A stretch of 64,000 nucleotides of DNA from Alteromonas hispanica (GTDB taxonomy: Bacteria; Pseudomonadota; Gammaproteobacteria; Enterobacterales; Alteromonadaceae): positions 310,001-374,000 of the forward strand of contig NZ_JAAAWP010000003.1 in NCBI RefSeq assembly GCF_010500915.1, given 5' to 3'. This document shows, piece after piece, positions 20,191 through 30,279 of this stretch (within the stretch, counting starts at the first letter, position 1; each line of letters starts with the position of its first letter). The notes below the pieces were generated by a model. That model worked only from the letters and a program-made list of their open reading frames with translations, was not told the DNA's origin and searched no databases. A program made the position numbers and the translations under genes.

Positions 20191-21069
20191 ATGGCTTGGT
20201 TACAACTACGAATTAATACTACCTCAGAGTATGCAGATGCAATTGGCGATATGCTAAGTGCAAATGGCTCACAAGCGGTTACCTATGTAGATGCGAAAGA
20301 TACGCCTATGTACGAACCCAAGCCCGGCGAAGTACTGCTTTGGCCAGACACCCAAGTGGTGGGTTTGTTTAAAGCCGACGCCGACATGAAACGTATTATA
20401 GCTCGACTAGCCAAAGCAAAAATATTAGGCCCAGACTTCAAATACAAGCTTGAACCACTAGAAGACAAAGACTGGGAGCGTGAGTGGATGGACAACTTCC
20501 ATCCTATGCAATTCGGTGAGCGACTATGGATTTGCCCAAGCTGGCGTGACGTTCCTGACCCGAATGCCGTTAATGTGATGCTAGACCCAGGCCTTGCCTT
20601 TGGTACGGGCACCCACCCCACGACTGCCTTATGTTTACGCTGGTTAGATGGTATCGACATGACTGACAAAACCGTGGTGGACTTCGGCTGTGGCTCCGGC
20701 ATTTTGGCGTTAGCCGCCTTAAAACTAGGGGCCAAACGTGTAATCGGAATTGATATCGATCCACAGGCCTTACAAGCCACGCAAGAAAATGCCCGTCGAA
20801 ACGGTGTTGAAGATCGTTTGGACGTTTTTTTGCCAGAAAATCAACCAACACTAGAAGCTGACGTAGTCGTTGCCAATATACTCTCCGGCCCCCTTCTCGA
20901 ATTAAGAGAAGTCATTACAGGGTATTGCAAATCTGACGGCCTGCTTGTGCTGTCGGGTATTTTAGCTGAACAAGTGGAAACTATTGAAAGTGCCTATGCC
21001 AAGGATATTTCACTGGACCCCAGTGCAATAGACGGTGAATGGGCAAGAGTATCAGGGCGTAAGCATTAG
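20191..21069 (+). CDS. prmA: Ribosomal protein L11 methyltransferase
   Basis: Trimethylates lysines and the N-terminus of ribosomal protein L11 using S-adenosylmethionine. 292 residues, full length. An N-terminal substrate-recognition domain (1 to about 60) is joined to a class I methyltransferase. [15 protein letters not shown] and the SAM loop [14 protein letters not shown] are diagnostic, and [10 protein letters not shown] provides the catalytic N-(I/P)-L type motif. In many relatives prmA follows accC or adjoins dusB; here dusB comes next after a 372-bp gap. Confidence 0.97.
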   Translation: MAWLQLRINTTSEYADAIGDMLSANGSQAVTYVDAKDTPMYEPKPGEVLLWPDTQVVGLFKADADMKRIIARLAKAKILGPDFKYKLEPLEDKDWEREWMDNFHPMQFGERLWICPSWRDVPDPNAVNVMLDPGLAFGTGTHPTTALCLRWLDGIDMTDKTVVDFGCGSGILALAALKLGAKRVIGIDIDPQALQATQENARRNGVEDRLDVFLPENQPTLEADVVVANILSGPLLELREVITGYCKSDGLLVLSGILAEQVETIESAYAKDISLDPSAIDGEWARVSGRKH

Positions 21070-21441
21070 TGCCGCGCGCTCAATAAGACACCATCCGTGA
21101 TCTTTATTGTTCACTGAACCCGCATACTTTTTCAGCTATAAGTTGTTTTTTCCAGTGTTGCACAACCGTTCAAACAATAAAAAATGGGGGTAATTGTTAA
21201 ATTTTTTCACATTACATCCCTTTTAAATCGTGGCTTTCAAGTCTTAAGCACAAAATTTCACCAACATTTTCGCGTTAGATTACTAACAATACAGATTTTT
21301 TTTGCTGTCAATACCGTTTAGTGAAATTTTGTGTGATTTTTAGCCTTTTCAAGCATTGCGAAAACACGTACACTTAGCGCCCCGTTTTAGCCGGGTGTAT
21401 AATTTCTGTGCAATTATAGATGGTGAGCTTCGCGTTAACTT
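21070..21441 (+). promoter_or_regulatory. Upstream regulatory region of dusB-fis
   Basis: 372 bp without a gene, strongly AT-rich in the middle (runs of A and T from about 21180 to 21340). A TATAAT box at 21398-21403 lies 38 bp before the dusB ATG; a -35 box is not clear. The dusB-fis operon in enterics is growth-rate controlled and bound by Fis itself at AT-rich sites, so similar control is plausible here, but I cannot place individual Fis sites. Confidence 0.45.
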
Positions 21442-22476
21442 ATGCAAAAACCTATGCGACATACTTTGCAACAACCTTTGCAAATTGGACCATACAAGTT
21501 AGATAACAATTTGATGTTAGCTCCCATGGCTGGCGTAACTGACCGACCGTTTCGGCAATTGTGCAAGCGTTTAGGCGCAGGTCTTGTTGTGTCAGAGATG
21601 TTGTCGAGTAATCCGAAAGTTTGGAATACCGCAAAATCACAAGCGCGAATGAACCATGAGGGTGAAGAAGGAGTTCGCTCTGTACAGATAGCGGGTGCCG
21701 ACCCTGAGCTTATGGCACAGGCAGCGCAGTTCAATGTTGATAATGGTGCGCAAATCATCGACATCAATATGGGTTGCCCTGCAAAGAAGGTGAACAAGAA
21801 GCTTGCAGGTTCAGCATTGCTTCAGTACCCAGACACAGTGGAAAGTATCATTAAAGCGGTAGTAAACGCTGTTGATGTTCCTGTAACACTTAAAATACGC
21901 ACCGGCTGGAATCCAGAAAATCGCAATGGGGTAGAGATTGCCCGCATTGCAGAGCAAAACGGCATACAATCGCTCGCCGTTCACGGTAGAACAAGAGCAT
22001 GTATGTATAAAGGAGAGGCAGAGTACGACACCATACGCCGAATTAAGGCGGCAATTTCAATACCGGTCATTGCAAATGGTGACATTACTTCTGCACAAAA
22101 GGCACAAGAGGTACTGAATTACACAGGTGCAGATGGCGTTATGATTGGTCGCGGCGCGCAGGGTAAACCTTGGATTTTTAATCAAATTCAACATTATCTT
22201 GAAACGGGCGAAACCATAGCACCACCACCGCTGTCTCAACAATATGAAATTTTGCACGAGCACGTCGCTAACGTACAAGATTTTTATGGGGAGGCAGCAG
22301 GCGTGAGAATAGCCCGGAAGCACGTGGGCTGGTATCTCTCGGAACATGATACGGATCGTCAGTTTCGTAAATCGTTTAACGCTATCGAAGATGCGAATAA
22401 GCAACTCGATGCACTAAATGCATATTTTCAAGCGCTGCAGACTCGAGAAAACCGACAGATTTCTCCGGCAGCATAG
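21442..22476 (+). CDS. dusB: tRNA-dihydrouridine synthase B
   Basis: FMN- and NADPH-dependent enzyme reducing uridine to dihydrouridine in tRNA. 344 residues. The Dus family is shown by MAPMAGVTDRPFRQL, SEMLSSNPKV, the catalytic cysteine in NMGCPAKKV, and VHGRTRACMYKGEA. A start a few codons later (the methionine in MRHTLQQ) is equally possible. It is 30 bp upstream of fis, the classic dusB-fis operon of gammaproteobacteria. Confidence 0.97.
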   Translation: MQKPMRHTLQQPLQIGPYKLDNNLMLAPMAGVTDRPFRQLCKRLGAGLVVSEMLSSNPKVWNTAKSQARMNHEGEEGVRSVQIAGADPELMAQAAQFNVDNGAQIIDINMGCPAKKVNKKLAGSALLQYPDTVESIIKAVVNAVDVPVTLKIRTGWNPENRNGVEIARIAEQNGIQSLAVHGRTRACMYKGEAEYDTIRRIKAAISIPVIANGDITSAQKAQEVLNYTGADGVMIGRGAQGKPWIFNQIQHYLETGETIAPPPLSQQYEILHEHVANVQDFYGEAAGVRIARKHVGWYLSEHDTDRQFRKSFNAIEDANKQLDALNAYFQALQTRENRQISPAA

Positions 22477-22506
22477 TGATGACTAACTAAAGAGCAACAC
22501 AGTATT

Positions 22507-22800
22507 ATGTTCGATCAAAACGTGACTTCACCTTTTACTACTACCGTAACTACGCCTTCACAAACGCAGGCTCAAAAGCCTTTGCGCGATTCTGTTAAGC
22601 AAGCGGTAAATAAGTACCTTAAGCAACTAGACAACGCAAACATCGATAACTTGTACGAAATGGTACTCGCTGAAGTGGAAGCTCCACTGCTAGAGGAAGT
22701 CATGACTTATACCCGCGGCAACCAAACTCGCGCGGCTATCATGATGGGCATCAACCGTGGCACACTTCGCAAAAAGCTAAAGCAATACGGCATGAACTAA
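22507..22800 (+). CDS. fis: DNA-binding protein Fis
   Basis: Nucleoid-associated protein and global regulator. 97 residues, one short of the enteric length, with the conserved core [20 protein letters not shown] and the C-terminal helix-turn-helix in [20 protein letters not shown]. Dimeric; bends DNA and activates rRNA promoters in fast growth. It ends the dusB-fis operon, with a strong terminator 25 bp later. Confidence 0.98.
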   Translation: MFDQNVTSPFTTTVTTPSQTQAQKPLRDSVKQAVNKYLKQLDNANIDNLYEMVLAEVEAPLLEEVMTYTRGNQTRAAIMMGINRGTLRKKLKQYGMN

Positions 22801-22824
22801 GATTTTAAGGGCTTTGCCCAGTAA

Positions 22825-22849
22825 AGAGCACCATACGGTGCTCTTTTTG
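22825..22849 (+). terminator. Terminator after fis
   Basis: AGAGCACC-ATAC-GGTGCTCT (22825-22844) with five T. It covers the start of the over-long purH frame (22814), which supports the purH start at 22883. Confidence 0.92.
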
Positions 22850-22882
22850 TTTCAACACTACAACTTTGAAGCTACTACATTT

Positions 22883-24481
22883 ATGCAAACACCAAAACCA
22901 ATCAAACGTGCTCTTTTAAGTGTCTCTGATAAAACAGGTATTGTCGATTTCGCAAAAGCGCTGCATAACGCTGGCGTTGAGCTTTTGTCGACTGGCGGTA
23001 CCGCTAAACTTCTCGCTGAAGCAGGCCTTCCTGTAAAGGAAGTGTCTGATCACACAGGTCACCCTGAAATTATGGCTGGCCGAGTAAAAACCCTTCACCC
23101 GAAAGTACACGGCGGCATACTGGCTCGCCGCGGCGTTGATGAAGCAGTAATGGAAGAAAACAACATTGCGCCTATCGACTTAGTGGTAGTTAACCTCTAC
23201 CCGTTCGCAGCTACTGTGGCCAATGAAGATTGCACTTTAGAAGATGCCATCGAGAACATCGATATTGGCGGCCCTACAATGGTGCGTGCGGCAGCAAAAA
23301 ACCACAAAGACGTGACTATTGTGGTTAATGCAGCAGATTACGACAATGTTTTAGCAGAAATGAACGCCAATGATGGTTCATTAAAGTATCAGACTCGTTT
23401 TGACCTTGCTATAAAGGCTTTCGAGCATACTGCTGAATACGACGGCATGATTGCTAACTACTTTGGTGCTCGCTTAGATAGTACAGAGTGCGAAGAAGAC
23501 TGCGACCACCAGCACAGTGAATTCCCACGCACTTTCAACGTTCAAATGAGCAAAAAGCAAGACTTGCGCTATGGTGAAAACAGCCACCAAAATGCCGCAT
23601 TTTACGTTGAAAACACAATTCAAGAAGCTTCTGTTGCCACTGCTGAACAGCTGCAGGGTAAAGAGCTATCGTTTAATAATATTGCCGATACCGACTCAGC
23701 ACTAGAGTGCGTAAAAGAATTCGACGAACCGGCGTGCGTTATTGTAAAACACGCTAATCCTTGCGGTGTTGCCATTGGCGACGACATTTTGAGTGCCTAC
23801 GATCGCGCGTTTAAAACCGACCCCACCTCAGCGTTCGGCGGTATCATTGCTTTTAACCGCGAACTCGATGCTAAAACAGCGCAGGCTATTGTAGATCGTC
23901 AGTTCGTTGAAGTGATTATTGCTCCAACCGTTAGCGACGAAGCGAAAGAGGTAGTCAGTGCGAAGAAGAACGTACGCCTTCTAGCATGTGGCGACTGGAC
24001 TGGTCAGTTGACCGAAGGTTACGACTTTAAACGCGTTAATGGCGGCCTGCTAGTTCAAGAGCGCGACTTCGGTATGGTTGAGAGAGAAGATTTAACAGTA
24101 GTCACCAAGGTTAAGCCTTCTGAAGAGCAGCTTCGCGACCTTATGTTCTGCTGGAAAGTAGCCAAATACGTTAAGTCTAATGCCATTGTGTATTGCAAAG
24201 ATGGCATGACTATAGGCGTTGGCGCAGGGCAAATGAGCCGCGTGTACTCTGCGAAAATTGCGGGTATTAAAGCTGCCGACGAAAACCTAGAAGTAGCCGG
24301 CTCAGTAATGGCCTCTGACGCATTCTTCCCATTCCGTGATGGTATTGATGCAGCTGCAGAAGCGGGCATTAAGGCTGTTATCCAGCCTGGTGGCTCAATG
24401 CGTGACCAAGAGGTGATTGACGCAGCTGACGAACACGGCATTGCGATGGTGTTCACAGGCATGCGCCACTTCCGCCATTAA
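22883..24481 (+). CDS. purH: Bifunctional AICAR formyltransferase / IMP cyclohydrolase
   Basis: Last two steps of de novo purine synthesis. 532 residues from the ATG at 22883; an extended frame from 22814 would read through the fis terminator and adds non-family residues. The N-terminal IMP cyclohydrolase domain (MGS-like fold) begins [19 protein letters not shown], with [13 protein letters not shown]. The C-terminal AICAR transformylase domain contains [11 protein letters not shown] and the catalytic Lys-His pair. purD follows after an inserted methyltransferase gene rather than directly. Confidence 0.98.
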   Translation: MQTPKPIKRALLSVSDKTGIVDFAKALHNAGVELLSTGGTAKLLAEAGLPVKEVSDHTGHPEIMAGRVKTLHPKVHGGILARRGVDEAVMEENNIAPIDLVVVNLYPFAATVANEDCTLEDAIENIDIGGPTMVRAAAKNHKDVTIVVNAADYDNVLAEMNANDGSLKYQTRFDLAIKAFEHTAEYDGMIANYFGARLDSTECEEDCDHQHSEFPRTFNVQMSKKQDLRYGENSHQNAAFYVENTIQEASVATAEQLQGKELSFNNIADTDSALECVKEFDEPACVIVKHANPCGVAIGDDILSAYDRAFKTDPTSAFGGIIAFNRELDAKTAQAIVDRQFVEVIIAPTVSDEAKEVVSAKKNVRLLACGDWTGQLTEGYDFKRVNGGLLVQERDFGMVEREDLTVVTKVKPSEEQLRDLMFCWKVAKYVKSNAIVYCKDGMTIGVGAGQMSRVYSAKIAGIKAADENLEVAGSVMASDAFFPFRDGIDAAAEAGIKAVIQPGGSMRDQEVIDAADEHGIAMVFTGMRHFRH

Positions 24482-24934
24482 GCGGCTATTGGTCAACAGA
24501 CCAAAAAAGAAAGTATCCCATCCAAGGGGGCACCTCTGCGGCGGTTTTGTCGCAGAGGCTTTAAGTTTATTATTTACCCTTTTTAGCTTTTGCCTTATGG
24601 CCTTTGCATCTATAAGGCAGCGCTAGTTTGTATATCTCAGGTTCATTTACTGGAGGTATAAGGCCGTAGCAAAGCTCAAAGTGAAAACGATAAAGGACCG
24701 AATTATTCTGCTAGGTATCAAAAGCATGTTACGGTTAACTGATAGGCTTGATCTTACTTATGGTAGTTTGTAGTAATACTGTTAACCCTGTGGTTGTAGT
24801 ATTTAGCTATCAGTTGTTTAGCTATTCAGCTGTGTAGTAAAAAGCATAGGCTGAAATACACCATAATTTGGGTGATGCGATGCTTTAGGCTAAGCTGCAC
24901 CGAATAAATACCCTAGACAGAAAAGGAAATAATA
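24482..24934. other. Intergenic region after purH
   Basis: About 450 bp without a gene. After the purH terminator I see an imperfect tandem repeat, TTTAGCTATCAGTTG then TTTAGCTATTCAGCTG (about 24805-24835), in the presumed promoter region of the methyltransferase gene. No coding frame of note and no recognisable RNA structure. Confidence 0.4.
24533..24563 (+). terminator. Terminator after purH
   Basis: CCTCTGCG (24533-24540) and CGCAGAGG (24551-24558) enclose a 10-base loop, followed by CTTTAAGTTT. It separates purH from the methyltransferase gene and purD. Confidence 0.75.
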
Positions 24935-25747
24935 ATGAAAAAGTTAGCCCAACTAATGTTAGCCGCAACGCTTGGCATGTCTGCGTGCTATGCGTCTGCC
25001 GATGCCATTTCAGACGCCGTAAAAAGCGAACTGCGTACCTCAGACGCCAAAGCCAGAGATGAATACCGTAAACCACAGCAAACCCTCCGTTTCTTTGGCC
25101 TGAAGCCTGAGATGACGGTAGTTGAAATTTCGCCAGGTGGTGGTTGGTATACGGATATTTTATACCCCGTTGTAAAAGACAGCGGAAAATATGTTGCCGC
25201 ACACTTCTACGTTGATGAATCGACCAACGATTACTACAAAAAAGCCCTAGCCGCTTTCAAAGAAAAAACCCAAGCAGGTGGAAAATATGAAGGTGCAGCA
25301 GTAACCGCATTCCACCCAACCAAAGCCCTTGATATTATTGACGCTGGAAGTGCTGACATGGTGCTGACTTTCCGCAATGTACATAACTGGTATATGCGAG
25401 AGGGTGATACAGGTATCGACAATGCTTTTGGTGCCTTCTTTAAAGCACTGAAGCCTGGTGGTGTTTTAGGTGTGGTTGAACACGAATTACCAGAAAGTGC
25501 CGACGATGCGGTAATGACATCTAGCGGCTACATGAAGCGCTCATATGTTGTTGCGGCTGCTGAAAAAGCGGGCTTCATGCTAGAAGCAAGCAGCGATATT
25601 AATGCCAACGCTATGGATAATGCCGACCACCCGAAAGGCGTGTGGACACTTCCTCCAAGATTGGCATTAGAAGATCAAGACCGCGATAAATACCTTGCCA
25701 TTGGCGAGAGTAATCGCATGACGCTTAAATTTAAAAAGCCTAATTAA
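24935..25747 (+). CDS. Exported class I methyltransferase-like protein
   Basis: 270 residues beginning with a signal peptide (1 to about 23: KKLAQLMLAATLGMSACYASA), so the protein is exported. Mature part: a glycine motif VVEISPGGGWYTDIL in the position of the SAM-binding loop, then VLTFRNVHNWYM and LKPGGVLGVVEHE, the order seen in class I SAM methyltransferases. A methyltransferase in the periplasm is odd because SAM is cytoplasmic; it may have lost catalysis or use another ligand. It lies between purH and purD, only 31 bp before purD, and may be co-transcribed with it. Confidence 0.82.
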   Translation: MKKLAQLMLAATLGMSACYASADAISDAVKSELRTSDAKARDEYRKPQQTLRFFGLKPEMTVVEISPGGGWYTDILYPVVKDSGKYVAAHFYVDESTNDYYKKALAAFKEKTQAGGKYEGAAVTAFHPTKALDIIDAGSADMVLTFRNVHNWYMREGDTGIDNAFGAFFKALKPGGVLGVVEHELPESADDAVMTSSGYMKRSYVVAAAEKAGFMLEASSDINANAMDNADHPKGVWTLPPRLALEDQDRDKYLAIGESNRMTLKFKKPN

Positions 25748-25778
25748 TTTACAACTTAAAGCATAAACGGAATAGTGA

Positions 25779-27068
25779 ATGAACGTACTTGTCATTGGCG
25801 GCGGTGGTCGCGAACACGCGCTAGCATTTAAAGCAGCGCAGTCTTCTGAAGTTTCAACAGTTTTTGTCGCGCCTGGAAATGCAGGCACGGCAACAGAGCC
25901 TAAGCTGGAGAATGTACCTATTGATGTAAGCGACATCGCAGGTCTCGTTTCTTTTGCGAAAGGTAACGACGTTGAACTTACCATTGTTGGTCCGGAAGCG
26001 CCGCTAGTGGCAGGTGTCGTTGATACGTTTACTAATGAAGGCTTAACTATTTTCGGCCCTACACAAGCTGCAGCACAGCTTGAAGGGTCAAAAGCGTTTA
26101 CCAAAGATTTTCTTGCTCGTCACAACATACCCACTGCGGAATATCAGAATTTCACTGAAATTGACCCAGCAATTGCCTACGTACGCGAAAAAGGCGCGCC
26201 TATCGTGGTAAAAGCCGACGGTTTAGCGGCAGGGAAAGGCGTTATTGTTGCCATGACTCTTGAAGACGCTGAAGCTGCCATTCGTGATATGTTAGCAGGT
26301 AACGCTTTTGGCGAAGCAGGTAGCCGCGTGGTAATTGAAGAGTTCTTAGATGGTGAAGAAGCGTCGTTTATCGTTATGGTAGATGGAAAAAATGTGCTGC
26401 CGTTTGCGACCAGTCAAGATCACAAACGTGCTGCTGACGGCGACAAAGGTCCAAACACGGGCGGGATGGGCGCATATTCTCCTGCACCAGTTGTCACTCA
26501 AGCTATTCACGACCGTGTTATGAACGAAGTTATTATGCCAACAGTTAATGGCATGGCGGCTGAAGGAAATGACTACGTGGGCTTTCTATATGCTGGCCTG
26601 ATGATTATGGCTGACGGCACGCCAAAAGTGATTGAATATAACTGTCGATTTGGCGACCCAGAAACCCAGCCCATTATGCTGCGTTTGCAGTCAGATCTTG
26701 TTCCTCTTTGCCTAGCAGCCTGTAAAGGAGAGCTAGACACGCAAACTATCGAGTTTGACCCTCGTGCGTCAGTAGGTGTTGTGCTTGCTGCAGGCGGTTA
26801 CCCAGGTAGCTATGAGAAAGGTGACGAGATTACCGGCTTTGACGAAGCAGACAAGCTAGACGGCAAAGTGTTTCATGCTGGTACGGCACTTAGCGACGGC
26901 AAAGTAGTAACCGCTGGTGGTCGTGTGCTTTGTGCAACAGCACTTGGCAACAGTGTGACCGAAGCACAGCAAAAAGCCTACGAGTTGCTAAATACTATTC
27001 AATTCAAAGACGTTTACTATCGTACTGATATAGCTCATCGAGCGATAGCAAGAGAAGCGAAAGCTTAA
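25779..27068 (+). CDS. purD: Phosphoribosylamine-glycine ligase (GAR synthetase)
   Basis: Second step of purine synthesis: joins glycine to phosphoribosylamine with ATP. 429 residues, full length. The N-terminus NVLVIGGGGREHALAFKAAQS, then an ATP-grasp domain with KADGLAAGKGVIVA and PNTGGMGAYSPAPV, and NCRFGDPETQPI are diagnostic. It begins 31 bp after the exported methyltransferase gene and is followed by a strong terminator. Confidence 0.98.
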   Translation: MNVLVIGGGGREHALAFKAAQSSEVSTVFVAPGNAGTATEPKLENVPIDVSDIAGLVSFAKGNDVELTIVGPEAPLVAGVVDTFTNEGLTIFGPTQAAAQLEGSKAFTKDFLARHNIPTAEYQNFTEIDPAIAYVREKGAPIVVKADGLAAGKGVIVAMTLEDAEAAIRDMLAGNAFGEAGSRVVIEEFLDGEEASFIVMVDGKNVLPFATSQDHKRAADGDKGPNTGGMGAYSPAPVVTQAIHDRVMNEVIMPTVNGMAAEGNDYVGFLYAGLMIMADGTPKVIEYNCRFGDPETQPIMLRLQSDLVPLCLAACKGELDTQTIEFDPRASVGVVLAAGGYPGSYEKGDEITGFDEADKLDGKVFHAGTALSDGKVVTAGGRVLCATALGNSVTEAQQKAYELLNTIQFKDVYYRTDIAHRAIAREAKA

Positions 27069-27128
27069 TTTAGCCTTTGAACTCAATGAGGCCGCCAAAT
27101 AAGGTTGTGCCTTGAAAGTAAGTCAATA

Positions 27129-27160
27129 AAGCGAATTAGTAAAAGCTAATTCGCTTTTTC
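27129..27160 (+). terminator. Terminator after purD
   Basis: AAGCGAATTAG (27129-27139) pairs perfectly with CTAATTCGCTT (27146-27156) around a 6-base loop, followed by TTTTC. Confidence 0.9.
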
Positions 27161-27231
27161 TTTATCTATTTAAATCATCTGGTTTCTAGCTACAATGAAT
27201 GATGATTTAGCATTCACTAAGTTAACTAATA

Positions 27232-28191
27232 ATGACATTGCAACAAGCCTGCTATCACATACTCGCGCCAGCCTCTGAAGCCGCTCATTTTAAAAAGGCT
27301 AGTCGTCTTTTCGATTTCTTTTTAGTTGTCATTATTACTGTCAATATTGCTGCGATGATGATCGAAACACTTCCCAACATATCTCAGGCTTGGCTAGCAA
27401 AACTGCACACTATTGAAATTGTTTCGGTTATTTTGTTCAGCGCAGAGTACGTGCTGCGTGTTTATAGCAGTGCCGCCAACCCTAATTTGAGTGACAAGAC
27501 CACTCACCACATTGGCTCTGCAAAAAGCTGGGCGCCTTGGCAAAAGCGCTGGCACTACATAAAAAGCCCAATGGCGATTATCGACCTGATGGCTATTCTG
27601 CCGTTTTTCCTCAGTATGTTCTTTATGCTCGACCTACGCATTTTACGGGTTTTCAGAGTGTTAAGAATATTGAAGATAGGACGCTACTCTCGCTCCATCC
27701 AAACTTTGGTAGACGTAGTGCGCAGCGAAGCCCATTCGCTTGTCGCTGCGCTAAGTGTGCTAATGCTATTTACCGTAATTGCTGCCACCTGCATTTACTA
27801 CATTGAACACAACGCTCAGCCGGAGATATTTAGCAGCATTCCCGCCTCGCTTTGGTGGGCTTTGGTGACTTTAACCACGGTGGGTTATGGTGATGCGGTT
27901 CCCATCACTTCGCTAGGCAAAATATTCGGTGGTTTTATTACCATAATGGGTATTTGCTTTTATGCCTTACCTGCGGGCATTTTATCTTCAAGCTATACAG
28001 GAAAAATGCAGCTTAAACGAGACCAGTTCAAAGACACCGTTCGAAGTGCACTAGATGATGGTGTGCTCAGTGAACATGACATACATCACATTGAACGAGT
28101 ACGAGGTTTACTTGATTTAGACGAAGAAGAAGCACGCCTTATCATTCGCTTACTGCAACACCATCACAATGGTAAGTCGAAAGATGAATGA
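27232..28191 (+). CDS. Voltage-gated potassium channel family ion transporter
   Basis: 319 residues with six hydrophobic segments. S4-like positive segment: DLRILRVFRVLRILKIGRYS with R136, R139, R142, R145 and K148 spaced by three, as in voltage sensors. The pore carries the selectivity filter TTVGYGD at 215-221. The C-terminal cytoplasmic tail (from about 255) is acidic and helical. It would let K+ pass through the inner membrane in response to voltage. Alone, after the purD terminator. Confidence 0.93.
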   Translation: MTLQQACYHILAPASEAAHFKKASRLFDFFLVVIITVNIAAMMIETLPNISQAWLAKLHTIEIVSVILFSAEYVLRVYSSAANPNLSDKTTHHIGSAKSWAPWQKRWHYIKSPMAIIDLMAILPFFLSMFFMLDLRILRVFRVLRILKIGRYSRSIQTLVDVVRSEAHSLVAALSVLMLFTVIAATCIYYIEHNAQPEIFSSIPASLWWALVTLTTVGYGDAVPITSLGKIFGGFITIMGICFYALPAGILSSSYTGKMQLKRDQFKDTVRSALDDGVLSEHDIHHIERVRGLLDLDEEEARLIIRLLQHHHNGKSKDE

Positions 28192-28459
28192 AAGGCGCTG
28201 GGCTGTTCATTGATTGACTCATTCATTGATTGGACAGCTATAGATGGCTTTAGACGCATTGGCTCATATCTGATTTGACACTTTCATTTGTTGGTTTGGG
28301 TAGCACCTGAAAGGCCGCTTGAGACCTTCAGGCTTAGGTTTTACACTTCGGTCTGGTGCCACTAACTGTCAATCCCGGCTAGGATTGGGAACCTATACTT
28401 TGTTCGTAAATCAGATAGTGGTGGCTACTCACACCCTAACGCAAGCTTTATAAGCTAAA

Positions 28460-29590
28460 CTATTGTGTTCCGCCGACGAATAATTCCAGAAATTTTAGAG
28501 CCAAAGGGTTTTTCTCAATATGCGCGCCGGTAAGGCTATTTACCTCGTGCCGCAAACCGTCGGTGTTACCCAACGCCACTAGGGTTAGCCCTTCCTCAGG
28601 CGCTTTTAATAACAAACCGGCATACGCGTCTGGCCACCAACCGCCATGCCAGACAAGCTTGTGTCCCTGCCACTGTTGTACAAACCATCCATAGGCATAA
28701 GGCATGGGCTGTCCATTAGTGTCCGTGCTAGGGCTCCACATTTTTTCACGAAGAGGCTCAGAAATGATTCTTCCCTCATCCAGTGCGATGGAATAGCGGG
28801 CTAGCGCTTTGGCACTAGCAATGATGCCCGAGCTTGCGTTCAGCTCAGTGTTAGGCATTATAGCGTTATCCAGTCCGTCAGACTTTTCAGGCGCATGACG
28901 AAAAGGGGGAGCGAGGTGCGTCAGCACTGAGCTTGCCTTTTCATCGCGCCAACCCGTGGCTATGTCATACAGCTTACCGGGTTGGATCACGTACTTATTA
29001 ACCCAGTAGCGCCAATTATGACCGGTATTTTCCTCCACCCAATTGGAAAGACGACCAAAAACGATAGGGTTATAGAAAAAACTGCTACCTGGTTCACCTT
29101 GTACTTGATGTTGAAGCACGTGGCGCAGAGTAATTACCTGACCGCACTGTACTTCAGCTACTTGGACGCCGTTATCTAGGATACCACCACCGAAGATTGA
29201 ATCACTGGTGGTTAACCACTGACAGCGACGGTCCCAGTCACTTAAGGTAGTAAAGTCCGCATCGAGATCAATATGTCCGTCAGCATCCATTGCTAATAAT
29301 GTTATGCCCGTGAATGTTTTGGTAATTGAGGCAACAAGGTAACTGGTGTCCTCGGTGGTGGACTCTTCAGCATCATGATCCTGAAAGCCGATGCTTTCCA
29401 ACATGATGACATCACCGTTTTTAACAATTGCCACGGACAGACTCGGGATCAGATTCTGTCGACGAAAATCCTTAATATAAGTTTGAAATTTTTCGATTTT
29501 GTCATCGATGGTTTCGGGGTTAACCTCCGCGACTGACTGTGGATTAAACGCAAGTGTCGTCAGTAGCAGATAATATATTATTGCTCTCAT
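28460..29590 (-). CDS. S12-type serine hydrolase (beta-lactamase-related)
   Basis: 376 residues from the ATG at 29590, chosen because AGGA lies eight bases upstream; the open frame extends to 29674 but overlaps the neighbouring gene. Signal peptide about 1-22. The catalytic SxxK motif is SITK (S88/K91); a tyrosine near FFYNPIVFG may be the second motif and HGGWWP the third. Such enzymes are periplasmic penicillin-binding-protein-like esterases or peptidases; the substrate is unknown. Lies 38 bp downstream of the tethered XRE regulator and is probably co-transcribed with it. Confidence 0.85.
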   Translation of the reverse strand: MRAIIYYLLLTTLAFNPQSVAEVNPETIDDKIEKFQTYIKDFRRQNLIPSLSVAIVKNGDVIMLESIGFQDHDAEESTTEDTSYLVASITKTFTGITLLAMDADGHIDLDADFTTLSDWDRRCQWLTTSDSIFGGGILDNGVQVAEVQCGQVITLRHVLQHQVQGEPGSSFFYNPIVFGRLSNWVEENTGHNWRYWVNKYVIQPGKLYDIATGWRDEKASSVLTHLAPPFRHAPEKSDGLDNAIMPNTELNASSGIIASAKALARYSIALDEGRIISEPLREKMWSPSTDTNGQPMPYAYGWFVQQWQGHKLVWHGGWWPDAYAGLLLKAPEEGLTLVALGNTDGLRHEVNSLTGAHIEKNPLALKFLELFVGGTQ

Positions 29591-29628
29591 AATATTGTTC
29601 CTAAATTTTGGCTTAAGTGGTTTTGCCG

Positions 29629-30195
29629 CTACCTGTGATTGATGCCTAAAAATGGAAAGGCAGGGTAATAGCATTTTCGGTGTCGAATGACGGCGAAAAT
29701 GTTGACAAGCATGATAGCCGCATTAAAGGGCAGAACCGCGATAAAGAATAAAAAGCCGAACCCCTGAATAGTTAGCAGAGCTGCAAATGCCAGCACATAT
29801 AACAGTGTCATAGTAATCTGAAAATTTATCACTGCTCGTCCATGGCTATCATATACTGGGCTGTCTTCGCGTTTGTGCACCCACACAAACAATGGGCACA
29901 GAATATTCAAAAACGGCAACACTAATCCAACAAATGGTGAGACGTGCATTAGTAATAGCCATTTTGTCTCTATACTCTCCTCACGGGGATCATTCAGCTG
30001 CATCAAATCGTCCACTTCTATGTCAAGCGCCGCAGCTAATAGCTTAACGGTTCGCAGATGCGGAGAGACGGATCCTTTTTCGATTCGCTGGATGGTGCGA
30101 ACGGTAACTTTTGTTTTTTCCGCTAATTGCTCCTGCGACAAACCTTTCAACTTGCGCTGATAGGTTAACTGCTCAGCAAACTGGACATTTTTCAT
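29629..30195 (-). CDS. XRE-family regulator with C-terminal membrane domain (DUF4870-like)
   Basis: 188 residues. N-terminal helix-turn-helix at about 5-60 (QLTYQRKLKGLSQEQLAEKTKVTVRTIQRIEKG). The rest is hydrophobic with about three membrane segments from 77 to 172, including SHGRAVINFQITM, typical of DUF4870 proteins. The regulator is therefore anchored to the inner membrane and could sense membrane state. Upstream lies a palindrome CGACA-N6-TGTCG shared with the other tethered XRE operon at 43.8 kb. Directly followed by an S12 hydrolase, a likely target. Confidence 0.88.
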   Translation of the reverse strand: MKNVQFAEQLTYQRKLKGLSQEQLAEKTKVTVRTIQRIEKGSVSPHLRTVKLLAAALDIEVDDLMQLNDPREESIETKWLLLMHVSPFVGLVLPFLNILCPLFVWVHKREDSPVYDSHGRAVINFQITMTLLYVLAFAALLTIQGFGFLFFIAVLPFNAAIMLVNIFAVIRHRKCYYPAFPFLGINHR

Positions 30196-30261
30196 AGTTA
30201 CTTGTTACTCCGTATCACGATAATTCAAGTGAAATAGTACCCAAAATCAGCCGACATTGTT

Positions 30262-30279
30262 ACGACATTTACGTGTCGT
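30262..30279. promoter_or_regulatory. Candidate operator ACGACA-N6-TGTCGT for the tethered XRE regulator
   Basis: Perfect inverted repeat ACGACA (30262-30267), six bases, TGTCGT (30274-30279), 67 bp upstream of the XRE start. A further half-site CGACA lies at about 30252. The same core and spacing recur at 43788-43803. Its distance fits a site near the promoter; binding is inferred. Confidence 0.55.

Noticed and set aside
22814-22882. Longer purH start
   Set aside because: It would include the fis terminator and add 23 residues not found in PurH.
28320-28395. Two short hairpins after the potassium channel gene
   Set aside because: Stems are imperfect and no T run follows on either strand; terminator function not supported.
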